DNA of 64,000 nt from Bradyrhizobium ivorense (GCF_900696085.1 NZ_CAADFC020000022.1:124001-188000); one strand, 5' to 3'. Numbered from the stretch's first letter, positions 1-9,712 are shown. A program made the numbers and translations. Notes: generated by a model from the sequence alone, not told the origin.

Positions 1-189
1 CTGGCCGACCGCGCCACCGCCGAGCTCTACAAGAGCCCGGAGATCGAGGTGATGTACAAAAGGTGGCTGGAGCAGCCGACGCCGCCGGTTGGCATCAACT
101 ACAACGTCCCGATGTCGCCGGCGCTGCGCAACGCATTCAAGAATCCGAATTCAAGTTACGATCCTGACGCCTATCAGGTCGCCAAATAG
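1..189 (+). CDS. Amino-acid ABC transporter substrate-binding protein, C-terminal part (partial)
   Basis: Open from the window edge; only the last 62 residues are present, ending in TAG. The tail has the pattern W-L-E-Q-P-x-P-P-x-G-I-N-x-N-x-P-M-S-x-A-L, followed by F-K-N-P-N. This resembles the C-terminus of GltI-type glutamate/aspartate periplasmic binding proteins (family 3), which end with a similar P-I-P-P...N-x-N and F-x-x-P-N-D segment. Inferred role: periplasmic capture of acidic or polar amino acids for an ABC importer whose other genes would lie left of the window. Family assignment is fairly secure; substrate is not. Confidence 0.75.
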   Translation: MADRATAELYKSPEIEVMYKRWLEQPTPPVGINYNVPMSPALRNAFKNPNSSYDPDAYQVAK

Positions 190-229
190 GCCGAGCGATC
201 GCTGCCGGAATCAACAGAATGAGGCAGTC

Positions 230-463
230 TCACTGCTTCGCTCGGTCTGACTGGAACACCAGTGAGGCGTGAAACAACGGCGTGGTCTCGGAGCGAACCT
301 CAATCGCCACGTCCCGTCGTTTATTCTCGTCCGCCGCATCGCGGGCCAAGGCAGCCAAAGCATCGGTCGCTTCGACCTCGGCCGCGAGTTGGTTCGGCAG
401 GTCCAATCCTTCGTCGGGGTAGAGGTTTTTTCCGTCTCTGATGTCGAAGAAGTAGCGCATCAT
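230..463 (-). CDS. DUF6894 family small protein
   Basis: A 77-residue protein beginning MMRYFFDIRDG and containing D-E-G-x-x-L. This resembles the DUF6894 family, small proteins common in Bradyrhizobium and Methylobacterium with no known function. The frame stays open 25 codons further upstream, but I chose the ATG at 463 because a GAGGT ribosome-binding site lies just before it. A near-perfect EcfG-type promoter (487-511) also ends about 23 bases upstream, so an earlier start would lie upstream of the likely transcript. Cytoplasmic, no signal peptide. The promoter suggests induction in the general stress response, which is inference. It is convergent with the amino-acid-binding protein gene. 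Confidence 0.7.
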   Translation of the reverse strand: MMRYFFDIRDGKNLYPDEGLDLPNQLAAEVEATDALAALARDAADENKRRDVAIEVRSETTPLFHASLVFQSDRAKQ

Positions 464-486
464 GCCGACCTCGCGGGGCAACGTAC

Positions 487-511
487 AACGAAAGGCCTGC
501 AAAGCCGTTCC
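487..511 (-). promoter_or_regulatory. EcfG-type general stress promoter of the DUF6894 gene
   Basis: Read on the minus strand the sequence is GGAAC, 16 bases, CGTT. This is the published alphaproteobacterial EcfG consensus (GGAAC-N16/17-CGTT) without mismatch. The CGTT end is 23 bases before the ATG at 463, leaving room for a short leader with the GAGGT ribosome-binding site. Confidence 0.7.
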
Positions 512-728
512 TGTCCTGACGAAACAACCGGGAACCAAGCCATCCCGTGCTCACCGCCCGGTGAGTCTTCGCTTACTTGCGCCGCGGTGCCAACACCCAT
601 ATGCTGGCCTCGTTCGATTAGCCGCCGTGCCTTTTTGAATGTGCCCGCGGGCTACCTTCCCAAAGACATCGCACCAGTTGAATCCGGCCAGAGGATGGTC
701 GAGCGAACGTGTTTTTGGAGAAAGACAA

Positions 729-941
729 ATGGCGACCGGTACAGTGAAGTGGTTCAACGGCCAAAAGGGCTATGGGTTCATCCAGCCGAACGACGGCGGC
801 AAGGATGTGTTCGTTCACATCAGCGCCGTCGAGCGGGCAGGTTTCGGCGGTCTCGCCGAGGGACAGCGCGTGAACTACGAGATCAGAACCGACCGCAAGA
901 GCGGGAAAGACAGCGCGGACAATCTTTCGCTGTCCGAGTAA
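729..941 (+). CDS. Cold-shock domain protein (CspA family)
   Basis: A 70-residue single cold-shock domain protein. The RNA-binding motifs KGYGFIQP (RNP1 type) and DVFVHIS (RNP2 type) are both visible. Such proteins bind single-stranded RNA/DNA and act as RNA chaperones. The start at 729 follows a GGAGAAAGACAA ribosome-binding region and matches the usual family length; in-frame codons upstream to 639 are not part of the family. A stem-loop with a T-rich tail follows at 982-1022. The 265-base leader region from 464 could host a long 5' UTR, as is common for csp genes, but I see no clear structure in it. Paralogue identity (cspA versus others) cannot be assigned. Confidence 0.92.
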   Translation: MATGTVKWFNGQKGYGFIQPNDGGKDVFVHISAVERAGFGGLAEGQRVNYEIRTDRKSGKDSADNLSLSE

Positions 942-981
942 CGGTTCCGTTACATCATCACGGACGTAGCGGAACGCTGGC

Positions 982-1022
982 GGCTCGCTCGATCACGCGA
1001 TTGAGCGAGCGAGCCTTGTTTC
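982..1022 (+). terminator. Stem-loop terminator after the cold-shock gene
   Basis: GGCTCGCTCG (982-991) pairs perfectly with CGAGCGAGCC (1006-1015). One mismatch then gives three more pairs toward the loop, and TTGTTTC follows. It lies 41 bases after the cold-shock stop codon and ends just before the next gene. Confidence 0.6.
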
Positions 1023-1040
1023 GTGCAGACGAGGATCAGC

Positions 1041-1271
1041 ATGGACGGGAAGAAGATGCTCTCGCCGACCAGCGTCGCTCGCGCCGAGCGTCAACGTCTG
1101 GCCGCAGAGGAAGGCGCGCGCGCCATGGCCGAAGTCGACCGGCAGGCCGCGGCGGTCCGCAAGAACATGGCACGGCTTCGCATCCTGAGAGAAGCCAAGG
1201 AGGCGGCGGAGGCCGGTGCCCAAGCGGACGCCCCCGTTGCGCTCAAGAAGAAGCGCAAGACGATCGGGTGA
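1041..1271 (+). CDS. Small basic helical protein of unknown function
   Basis: A 76-residue protein, rich in Ala, Arg, Lys and Glu, ending in a KKKRK basic tail. It has no signal peptide or membrane segment, and the composition suggests one long alpha helix, possibly nucleic-acid associated. I chose the ATG at 1041 because GAGGATC lies at ribosome-binding distance; an in-frame GTG at 1023 has no such site and overlaps the terminator. I do not recognise a characterised family. It follows the cold-shock gene in the same direction but behind a terminator-like hairpin. Confidence 0.6.
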   Translation: MDGKKMLSPTSVARAERQRLAAEEGARAMAEVDRQAAAVRKNMARLRILREAKEAAEAGAQADAPVALKKKRKTIG

Positions 1272-1448
1272 CAGCAGGCTGCGGGTGTCGGCGGATTCCG
1301 GCTCCGGAAAACGGATCGCCGCGCATGACGGCGACTCTTGGAACGGCCTTTCGCGCGCGATGCCAAAAACGAAATAGCGTCTCATATACATCGGCGGGTT
1401 TTTCCGCAAAGCTTGCGGCGTTGTGACTGCTGATCGGGAGCGCTGCCG

Positions 1449-2465
1449 GTGACCACGCCAATTTCCATTTCACGACGGTCTGCACTCGGCGTGCTCGCCG
1501 GAAGCCTGCTTGCGGGGGCAGCGCGCGCCGAGACCGGTGCGGGAGCGGGGGCCGATCTCGGCGGCGTGACGCTGCGCGTCGCCTATTACAAGGGCGGCTG
1601 GCGGCCGCTGCTGCAGGCTGCCGGCGAGGACAAAACGCCGTACCGGATCGATTGGAAGGAGCTCAACAATGGCGTGCTCCATATCGAGGCGCTGAACGGC
1701 GATGCGCTCGACATCGGGTCTGGCAGCGAGATCCCCGCGATGTTCGCGGCGCGCCAGAACGCCAAGGTGCGCTTCATCGCCGTCACGCATGAAGACCTCA
1801 ACACACAAGTGACCGTGGCAGCGAAGGATGCGCCAATCCGTTCGATCGCCGACCTCAGGGGAAAGCGGGTCGGGTATGTGCGCGCGACCACCGCGCACTA
1901 TTTCCTCGCCCGGCAGCTCGAGGAAGCGGGCCTGTCGTTCGCCGACATCGAGGCCATCAACCTGACGCCGTCGGACGGCTACTCGGCGTTTGCCTCCGGC
2001 AAGCTCGATGCCTGGGCGATCTACGGCTACAACGGCCGGCTCGCGATCGCAAAGCAGGGCGCGCGCGTGCTCAAGACCGGCGTCGGCTATCTCTCCGGAA
2101 ATTTTCCGATCTACGCCAACCCGAAGGCGGTCGACGACCCGCTGCGCCATGCGGCCGTGACCGACTTCCTGCTGCGCGTCCAGCGCGCCTATGCGTTCGC
2201 CAACAGGAATTTCCCGGTCTACGCCGCCGCGGTGGCGGCGGACACCCATCTGCCGGTCGAGGACCTTCTCGACCAGTTCGCCCATCGCAGCGAGGACTAC
2301 GCGCTGGCCGGCGTGACGCCGGATGTGCCGGAGACGCACCAGCGGGTCGCCGATACCTTCCTCAAGCTCGGCGTCCTCGATGTCCGCACCGAGGTCGGAA
2401 AGTTCTGGGATACGAGCTTCAACGAGGCGATCGCAAAGGGCGCGGCGAAGCTGGCGACGCTCTAA
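1449..2465 (+). CDS. ABC transporter substrate-binding protein, SsuA/NMT1-like
   Basis: A 338-residue exported protein starting at GTG. The N-terminus carries a twin-arginine-like motif (S-R-R-S-A-L-G) and a hydrophobic stretch ending A-R-A, consistent with Tat or Sec export. The mature part has the SsuA/TauA/NMT1 pattern: L-R-V-A-Y-Y-K-G near the start, D-I-G-S-G-S-E-I-P in the first lobe, and L-R-G-K-R-V-G-Y near the hinge. These proteins deliver aliphatic sulfonates, taurine or pyrimidine precursors to ABC importers. No permease or ATPase gene is adjacent, so the partner must be encoded elsewhere. Sulfonate specificity is a guess from family resemblance. Confidence 0.82.
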   Translation: MTTPISISRRSALGVLAGSLLAGAARAETGAGAGADLGGVTLRVAYYKGGWRPLLQAAGEDKTPYRIDWKELNNGVLHIEALNGDALDIGSGSEIPAMFAARQNAKVRFIAVTHEDLNTQVTVAAKDAPIRSIADLRGKRVGYVRATTAHYFLARQLEEAGLSFADIEAINLTPSDGYSAFASGKLDAWAIYGYNGRLAIAKQGARVLKTGVGYLSGNFPIYANPKAVDDPLRHAAVTDFLLRVQRAYAFANRNFPVYAAAVAADTHLPVEDLLDQFAHRSEDYALAGVTPDVPETHQRVADTFLKLGVLDVRTEVGKFWDTSFNEAIAKGAAKLATL

Positions 2466-2511
2466 AAGCAAGAAGGCCGCACGCGCGAAATCGAGAGTGC
2501 TGTCGTTCGTT

Positions 2512-2667
2512 TCAGCCGGCGACGTACTCCTGAATACGGGCGGCGGCCTGACGGAGCTTCGCCTCGTTCTCGCTCGCCAGCGCGAGATAGCTGAGCGAGT
2601 GTTCGTAGTAAACTCGAAGCCGCACATCGCCGAACTGGAGGGTACCTTCGACGAAATCCTCTCTCAT
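2512..2667 (-). CDS. Small hypothetical protein (51 aa)
   Basis: A 51-codon frame read on the minus strand, beginning MREDFVEGTLQFGDV and ending QEYVAG, then TGA. The amino-acid pattern looks like a real protein: alternating hydrophobic residues early (L-R-V-Y-Y), then a likely helix rich in Ala, Glu and Gln. The complementary frames look random. The ribosome-binding site is weak, so the start is uncertain; a GTG 13 codons further in is an alternative. No family recognised. It is convergent with the sulfonate-type binding protein gene 46 bases away. No other gene was found between 2668 and 2951. Confidence 0.45.
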   Translation of the reverse strand: MREDFVEGTLQFGDVRLRVYYEHSLSYLALASENEAKLRQAAARIQEYVAG

Positions 2668-2951
2668 CTCATATGGTGGGAGAGATCATGGCGGCCGAAC
2701 GCTCCAAACTAGCCTTGATGGTGCACGATCGGTTGATGGAATGGCCCCGGATGTCGCTGCGCCCATCCGGGCTGCGCCTGCTGGCTGATCTGTCTTCTGT
2801 CCGTTAGTCGATGGCGATCGCGTTGACCTGCTCGCGGGGCAGTTCCGGCCTTGCCGCTCTATCGGCCATGACGCGGCGCGTATATCGTCTGGCGCCAACA
2901 GAAGATCGCTCCGGCCCCCGCCGGGCAGCGACCAAGACGCGAGGAAGCCCG

Positions 2952-4136
2952 ATGTCCGACACACTCCTGTTTTCGCCGCTGTCGATCCGCGGTGTCACGC
3001 TGAAGAACCGCATCGTGGTGCCGCCGATGCACCAGTATTCGGCGGAGCAGGGCTTTCCGACCGACTGGCACCTGATGAATGCCGGCAAGTTTGCCGCCGG
3101 CGGCACCGCGCTCGTCATTGTCGAATCGACAAAGGTGGAGCGGCGCGGCTGCGGCACGGTCGGCGATCTCGGGATCTGGGACGACAGGTTCATCGAACCC
3201 TTGAAGCGCCTCGCCGGCTTCATCAAGCAGCAGAACGCGGTGCCCGGCATCCAACTCGGCCATTCCGGCCGCAAGGCGCGCGCCAGCCGGCCATGGGAAG
3301 GCGATCGGCCGCTGCAGCGGACACCCGAGATCGAGGACTGGGACGCCTGGACGCCGGTGGCACCGAGCGCAATTGCCCATAGCGAGCGCTGGCCGGTGCC
3401 ACGGGCGCTGGAAACGGCCGAGGTGAAAGACCTCGTCGCGGCCTGGGGGCAGGCGGCCCGGCGCGCGCATCAAGCCGGCTTCGAGGTGCTGGAACTGCAC
3501 GGCGCCCACGGCTACCTCGTGCACGAGTTCCTGTCCGAGCGCTCCAACCAGCGCAGCGACGCTTATGGCGGCTCGGAAGCCGGCCGGATGCGCTTCCTGA
3601 TCGAAGTGACGGAAGCGGTGCGGGCGCACTGGCCGGATCACAAGCCGCTGTTCGTGCGGCTGTCGGTCGAGGACCATGCCGGTTGGGGGCCGCAGCAGAG
3701 CGTCCGGCTGGCCAAGATATTGAAGCAAAAGGGCGTCGACGTGATCGACTGCTCCTCGGGCGGCATCACCGAGCTGGCGCCGATCCTCGGCAAGGAGATC
3801 AAGTACAACTATCAGGTGCCGCTGGCGGAATATGTCCGCTTCCATGCCGATATCATGACCATGGCGGTCGGGCTGATCATCCATGGCGACCAGGCCGAAC
3901 AAATCCTGCGTGATAAACAAGCAGATTTGATCGCCGTCGGCCGCGAAATCCTCAATAACCCGAACTGGCCGATGGATGCCGCGCTCAAGCTCGGCGTCGA
4001 CGGCCCGTTCCGCAACGTGCCGCCGCAGTTCGGCTATTGGCTGGGCACGCGGGCCAAGCGCGGGTTCGGGACGGCGCCGTCGACCTGGCAGAACGGATTG
4101 GCCGAACGGCTTGCGGGAGACGAAAAGGCATCGTGA
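2952..4136 (+). CDS. Old yellow enzyme family flavin oxidoreductase (YqjM/NamA-like)
   Basis: A 394-residue FMN-binding TIM-barrel ene-reductase of the YqjM/XenA type, expected to use NAD(P)H to reduce activated double bonds. Visible motifs: QLGHSGRKA (residues 101-109), the active-site H-x-x-H-x-Y at H183, H186 and Y188 in ELHGAHGYL, R-S-D-A-Y-G-G-S after it, and the phosphate-binding V-G-R-E segment near the C-terminus. Oddity: YqjM has a redox-tuning cysteine in S-P-M-C-M-Y-S, and here the aligned segment is P-P-M-H-Q-Y-S with His27. The start at ATG 2952 fits the family length; the frame is open upstream but lacks similarity there. Monocistronic. Substrate unknown. Confidence 0.88.
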   Translation: MSDTLLFSPLSIRGVTLKNRIVVPPMHQYSAEQGFPTDWHLMNAGKFAAGGTALVIVESTKVERRGCGTVGDLGIWDDRFIEPLKRLAGFIKQQNAVPGIQLGHSGRKARASRPWEGDRPLQRTPEIEDWDAWTPVAPSAIAHSERWPVPRALETAEVKDLVAAWGQAARRAHQAGFEVLELHGAHGYLVHEFLSERSNQRSDAYGGSEAGRMRFLIEVTEAVRAHWPDHKPLFVRLSVEDHAGWGPQQSVRLAKILKQKGVDVIDCSSGGITELAPILGKEIKYNYQVPLAEYVRFHADIMTMAVGLIIHGDQAEQILRDKQADLIAVGREILNNPNWPMDAALKLGVDGPFRNVPPQFGYWLGTRAKRGFGTAPSTWQNGLAERLAGDEKAS

Positions 4137-4258
4137 CAAGACCGTAACGCACCGGCGACGGCGCGGCCTTGATGCGACCAAAAAGCCATTGTGTGGTGCC
4201 CCGGTCGGGGTGGGGCCGATTGTTGCGAAACATGTCCGGCCATAGCGAAAAGGGATCG

Positions 4259-5626
<1,368 letters not shown>

Positions 5627-5640
5627 GCCTGCTTCTGCTT

Positions 5641-5790
5641 CACCTCGCCCCGCTTGCGGGGAGAGGTCGGATTGCATCGCAGATGCAATCCGGGTGAGGG
5701 GGACTCTCCGCGAATCCAGCTCCCACCGTATGCGCGGAGGCAGCCCCTCACCCCAACCCTTTCCCCGTAAGAACGGGGCGAGGGAGCCCA
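5641..5790. repeat. Palindromic mosaic intergenic repeat (CTCGCCCCG type)
   Basis: The ends CTCGCCCCG (5644-5652) and CGGGGCGAG (5774-5782) are inverted copies. Inside are three hairpins: CCCCGCTTGCGGGG, GGATTGCATC/GATGCAATCC (5669-5678 with 5682-5691, perfect 10 pairs), and CCCCG-TAAGAA-CGGGG. It fills the gap between convergent ctpA and the GGDEF-EAL gene. This layout is typical of dispersed palindromic repeats in Bradyrhizobium genomes. It may also act as a two-way terminator. Confidence 0.8.
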
Positions 5791-5795
5791 CGAGC

Positions 5796-8531
5796 TCACG
5801 CCGCGCCGGCGAACGGTTTGCGCCGGCGCATGCGGGTTGGACCGGCGGCGGGCGGGCCGTGGCGGTGCGCGGCGAGCAGCTCGCGGATCTGCGCGGCGGG
5901 TTTCGGCGCGCTGAACAGATAGCCCTGCATCTCGGAGCAGCCGAGCTCGCGCAGCAATTGCTGCTGCTGGGCGGTCTCGACGCCCTCCGCCGTCGTCGTC
6001 ATGCAGCGCTCGGTGGCGATGTTGACGACGGCCTCGACGATGCCGGCCGAGCCCTGCGGATCGGCGATGTCGGTGACGAAGCAGCGGTCGATCTTGATCT
6101 TGTCGAACGGAAAACGCTTCAGATAGCTCAGCGACGAATAGCCGGTGCCGAAATCGTCGAGCGCGATGCGGATGCCGATGGCGCGCAGCTGATGCAGCGC
6201 CGACAGCGCGGTCTCGTCGTCGCGGATCAGCACCGCCTCGGTGATCTCGAGCTCGAGCCGGCCGGCCGGCAGGCCCGAGGCCGCAAGCGCCGCGATCACC
6301 TTCAGCGCCAGCGTGCCGCTGCGGAACTGGACCGGCGAGACGTTGACCGCGAGCTTGACCTGGTCGGGCCAATTCACCGCTTCTCTGCACGCCGTCAGCA
6401 GCACCCATTCGCCGAGTTGGTTGATCAGGCCGGTTTCCTCGGCGATCGGCACGAAATCGGCCGGCGAGATCATGCCGCGCAGCGGATGGCGCCAGCGCAC
6501 CAGCGCCTCGCAGCCGTTGATCTCGTTGCTGCGCAGATCGAGGCAGGGCTGATAGTAGACTTCGAGCCCGCTGCCGGCGGCGATCGCCTGGCGCAGCTCC
6601 ATCTCGAGCTCGCGGCGGGCGCGGGCGTCGGCGTCCATCGCCGGCTCGAAGAAGCGCGAGGTGCGCCGGCCGGCCGACTTCGCCGCATACATCGCAAGGT
6701 CGGCGTTCTTCAGGATCGTGTCGAGATCGGTGCCGTGCTGCGGCGCCAGCGCGATGCCGATGCTGGCGTCGGTGGTGAGCTGGTGGCCGAGGCACTGATA
6801 GGGCGCACGGATCGCCTCATAGATCCGCGCGACGAGCTCGGTGACCTCGGCCGGGCTCTTCAACCCGGTCTGCACGATGGCGAACTCGTCGCCGCCGAGG
6901 CGGGCGACGAAATCGCCTTCGCCGATCACGCGGTTCAAGGTCTTGGCCACCGACTTCAAAAGCTCGTCGCCGACCATGTGGCCGAGCGAATCGTTGACGC
7001 CCTTGAACTCGTCGATGTCGATATAGAGCACCGCGAGCTGGCTGGCCGGCGTCACATGCGGCAGCTCGCGCTTGATCTGCTCGCGGAACAGGGTGCGGTT
7101 CGGCAGGTCGGTGAGCGCATCGTAATGGGCGAGGTGGGTGATGCGTTCCTCGGCGCGGCGGCGCTCGGTGATGTCCTCGTGGGTGGCGAGCCAGCCGCCG
7201 TCGGCGAGCGGCTCGTTGACCACCTGGATCGAGCGTCCGTCCGGCGTCGAGATCACCATGGTGTTGCGGGTGCCGACGTCGCGCAGCACCAGCCCGACAT
7301 AGCGCTCGACGTCGCCGCGGAACGAGCCGGTGGCGTGGCGATGGGCGATGACGTCGTGGAAGCTGCAGCCGGGCCGGATCACGTCGGCGGACAGGCCGTA
7401 CAGCTCGATATAGCGCTTGTTGCAGATCACCAGGCGCTGCGAGGCATCGAACAGCAGCAGCCCCTGCGTCATGTTGTTGACGGCGGTGTCGAGCCGGAGT
7501 TTTTCCAGCGTCAGGCGCTGCTGCTGGGCCCGGTGCTGCTGCAGCAGCTTGCGCACCACGAGCGTCAGCAGGATCGCGATCGCCAGCACCGAAGCGCTGG
7601 TCACCGCGATCAGAATGCCGATCTGCTCGCGCCAGATCGCCAGCGCCGCCGTCGTGGTCGTCGTCGCCACCACGACGATCGGGAAGCTGGTCAGCGCCCG
7701 CGACGACACCAAGCGGTCCTCGCCGTCGATCGGGCTGGTCAGTCGCGAGGTGCTTTGCGGCAGGTCGAACACGTTGAGCTGGCTAGGCGGGCCGGCGCGA
7801 AAATTCCTGCCGATCAGCTCCTCGACATGCGGGTAGCGCGCCAGCAGCGTGCCGTCGCGATGGTGCATCGAGATCGCGGCACCTTCGCCGAGCGCGACGG
7901 TGGCGAAGAACCGCTCGAAATGGGCCGGCTCGATGCCGCGGCCGACCACGCCGAGGAACTCGCCGTTCGGTCCGGTCACCTTGCGCAGGATCACGGTGGT
8001 CCAGTTGCCGGTGACGCGGCTGTGCAGGGGGATAACCAGCATGTCCGGCGACGAGGTGCTCGACTTGAACAGGCGGAAATAGTCCCGATCGGCAATGTTC
8101 GCCTGCGGCAGCGGCCATGCCATCGAGCTGTTGATCAGCGCGCCGTCGGCGTCGAACACGTTCAGGCTGCCGACATAGGACAGCGCGTCGATCTTGGACT
8201 TGAGCATGGCATGGATGTCGGCGCTCGCCATCCGGTGCCGGTAGTTCTCGGCCGTCGCGATCCCGTTGATGCGCATGAAGGCGATCAGGTCGCTCTGTAC
8301 CACCTCGAAATCCTCGAGCTGCTGGTCGAAATGCCGCGCCAGCAGCAGCACGGTGTTTTCCAGCTCGCGCTCGCTGTTGCGCAGCGCGCGCTCGCGAAAA
8401 TTTCCGGCCATCAGCGTCGCGCCGATCGCGATCGCGGCCATCAGCACGGCGCCGCCGAGGATCAGCCAGCGGATCGGTCCGCTGCGAAACACCGAGCTGA
8501 CGTTGAACGAGGCGCTGCCGTCTGACTTCAT
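5796..8531 (-). CDS. Membrane sensor with PAS, GGDEF and EAL domains (cyclic-di-GMP turnover)
   Basis: 911 residues. Transmembrane helices at about 21-43 and 304-327 enclose a periplasmic Cache-like sensor domain. A PAS domain (about 345-455) leads into a GGDEF domain (about 465-625; R-L-G-G-D-E-F with GGDEF at 546-550) and an EAL domain (about 640-890; C-E-A-L-V-R-W with EAL at 675-677). Both catalytic signatures are intact, so it could make and/or degrade cyclic di-GMP. The residues where the inhibitory RxxD site would sit read G-E-G-D (537-540), so allosteric product inhibition is probably absent. The ligand is unknown. It is divergent from the AraC-type gene at 8843. Confidence 0.92.
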   Translation of the reverse strand: MKSDGSASFNVSSVFRSGPIRWLILGGAVLMAAIAIGATLMAGNFRERALRNSERELENTVLLLARHFDQQLEDFEVVQSDLIAFMRINGIATAENYRHRMASADIHAMLKSKIDALSYVGSLNVFDADGALINSSMAWPLPQANIADRDYFRLFKSSTSSPDMLVIPLHSRVTGNWTTVILRKVTGPNGEFLGVVGRGIEPAHFERFFATVALGEGAAISMHHRDGTLLARYPHVEELIGRNFRAGPPSQLNVFDLPQSTSRLTSPIDGEDRLVSSRALTSFPIVVVATTTTTAALAIWREQIGILIAVTSASVLAIAILLTLVVRKLLQQHRAQQQRLTLEKLRLDTAVNNMTQGLLLFDASQRLVICNKRYIELYGLSADVIRPGCSFHDVIAHRHATGSFRGDVERYVGLVLRDVGTRNTMVISTPDGRSIQVVNEPLADGGWLATHEDITERRRAEERITHLAHYDALTDLPNRTLFREQIKRELPHVTPASQLAVLYIDIDEFKGVNDSLGHMVGDELLKSVAKTLNRVIGEGDFVARLGGDEFAIVQTGLKSPAEVTELVARIYEAIRAPYQCLGHQLTTDASIGIALAPQHGTDLDTILKNADLAMYAAKSAGRRTSRFFEPAMDADARARRELEMELRQAIAAGSGLEVYYQPCLDLRSNEINGCEALVRWRHPLRGMISPADFVPIAEETGLINQLGEWVLLTACREAVNWPDQVKLAVNVSPVQFRSGTLALKVIAALAASGLPAGRLELEITEAVLIRDDETALSALHQLRAIGIRIALDDFGTGYSSLSYLKRFPFDKIKIDRCFVTDIADPQGSAGIVEAVVNIATERCMTTTAEGVETAQQQQLLRELGCSEMQGYLFSAPKPAAQIRELLAAHRHGPPAAGPTRMRRRKPFAGAA

Positions 8532-8559
8532 GGGATCCGATCGCTTCCAGGCATTTCAC

Positions 8560-8586
8560 CCGGAAGTAGCTTGCGTGCACTTCCGG
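8560..8586. promoter_or_regulatory. Inverted repeat in divergent intergenic region
   Basis: CCGGAAGT (8560-8567) and ACTTCCGG (8579-8586) are perfect inverted copies with an 11-base spacer. They lie 29 bases upstream of the GGDEF-EAL start within the 311-base divergent region 8532-8842. It is a candidate operator or leader hairpin; nothing else clear was found in that region. Confidence 0.35.
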
Positions 8587-8842
8587 CCCGCGAAAGTCGT
8601 ATCCAATCGAGATGGAGCTGCGGTTAGCGAGACTGGTTAACGAACGGTTGCCGGTGATCGCGAAACAGGGGCCGCCGTCCCGCAGCAAGCAGGCTTTCGG
8701 CCCCGTATATGCGGCGTTTGCATATCGACGGGGAGCCTGTAGACTTGAGATCAGTCCCCTGAATGAAAAAGCCAAACAACCGCGCTGTCGAACGGCGGGT
8801 CAGGGACAGCAATTGGAGGAAATGCATTTCAATGGGGGTCAT

Positions 8843-9712
8843 ATGTCGAACCTGGGCGTCCTGCTGGGCAGCCTGAAGTACCAGGTCTCACGCCCGATCG
8901 CTTTTTCACCGGTCAGCGCCGATGTCTGGCGAGGCGCCGGTCTGACCTGCGCGCGGACCAACTTCGCGTTCTCCTCGGAAGCGGCCTTCAGTTCGCTCAC
9001 CATCCAAAGGGCGACAAGAAGCCTGACCGACGCCTTGCGCCCTGCCAGAATTGACCTGGGCGGTGTTCTTTCCGCGAACGTCCCCGAGCAGGATTACCGC
9101 GCCCGCGTGACGGCGCCGATGACATGCGCAACACTTTTCCTGACCCGGCCGCTGTTGGAAACGGCGCTCGATATGACCTACACGCCGTCGGTCAGCGTTC
9201 AAAATCTGACTAAGGTCCGGACCGCCGGCGTCGTCGCGCACTTGATGCAGGCACTGATCGAGGATGCGCAGGCCGCCAGCCCGGGCGGGCCGTTGCTGGG
9301 TGAGTCGATCATCGCGGCGATCATCCAGGTTCTTCATCCGGTTGAGCTTGGAAAGATGGAGATTCGCGACCGGCGCCGGGCGGCGCTTTGCTCGAAGGAT
9401 TTGCGGACGGTAACGGAATTGATCGATGCGCGCTTGTCGGCTCCCCTGCACCTGGAGGATCTCGCAAAAGCTGTAGATCTGAGCATTCGCCAGTTCTCGC
9501 GGCTGTTCAAGAATGCAAAGGGGGTTTCCCCGCATCAGTACGTTGTCAATGCGCGCGTCGAACGGGCTCGCCATCTCATCTCATCGACGCAGGAGCCGCT
9601 CGATGAGATTGCCTGGTCGGTCGGCTTCGCCAGTCGTAATCACATGGCAACCGCTTTCGGCAGGGTGCTGGGCGTCGCGCCGTCGCATTTTCGTCACAGC
9701 CGGCAAAAATAG
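8843..9712 (+). CDS. AraC family transcriptional regulator
   Basis: About 289 residues. The last 100 form a double helix-turn-helix AraC domain: L-H-L-E-D-L-A-K-A, then F-S-R-L-F-K-N-A-K-G-V-S-P-H-Q-Y, then L-D-E-I-A-W-S-V-G-F. The N-terminal part resembles the AraC-binding-like ligand domain. Start choice is uncertain. The ATG at 8822 is only one base after GGAGGA, too close to be a normal site, whereas the ATG at 8843 has GGGGGT at good distance. The frame is open back to 8612. It sits in the same direction as the downstream autotransporter and may regulate it, but a strong terminator separates them. Ligand unknown. Confidence 0.88.
   Translation: MSNLGVLLGSLKYQVSRPIAFSPVSADVWRGAGLTCARTNFAFSSEAAFSSLTIQRATRSLTDALRPARIDLGGVLSANVPEQDYRARVTAPMTCATLFLTRPLLETALDMTYTPSVSVQNLTKVRTAGVVAHLMQALIEDAQAASPGGPLLGESIIAAIIQVLHPVELGKMEIRDRRRAALCSKDLRTVTELIDARLSAPLHLEDLAKAVDLSIRQFSRLFKNAKGVSPHQYVVNARVERARHLISSTQEPLDEIAWSVGFASRNHMATAFGRVLGVAPSHFRHSRQK

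Noticed and set aside
269..1426. A 385-codon frame covering the cold-shock gene in another phase
   Set aside because: Composition is random-like and it overlaps three better genes and a terminator.
5694..8525. A 943-codon open frame antisense to the GGDEF-EAL gene
   Set aside because: It mirrors the codon structure of a well-supported gene; the product is Arg/Gly/Ala-rich and matches no family.
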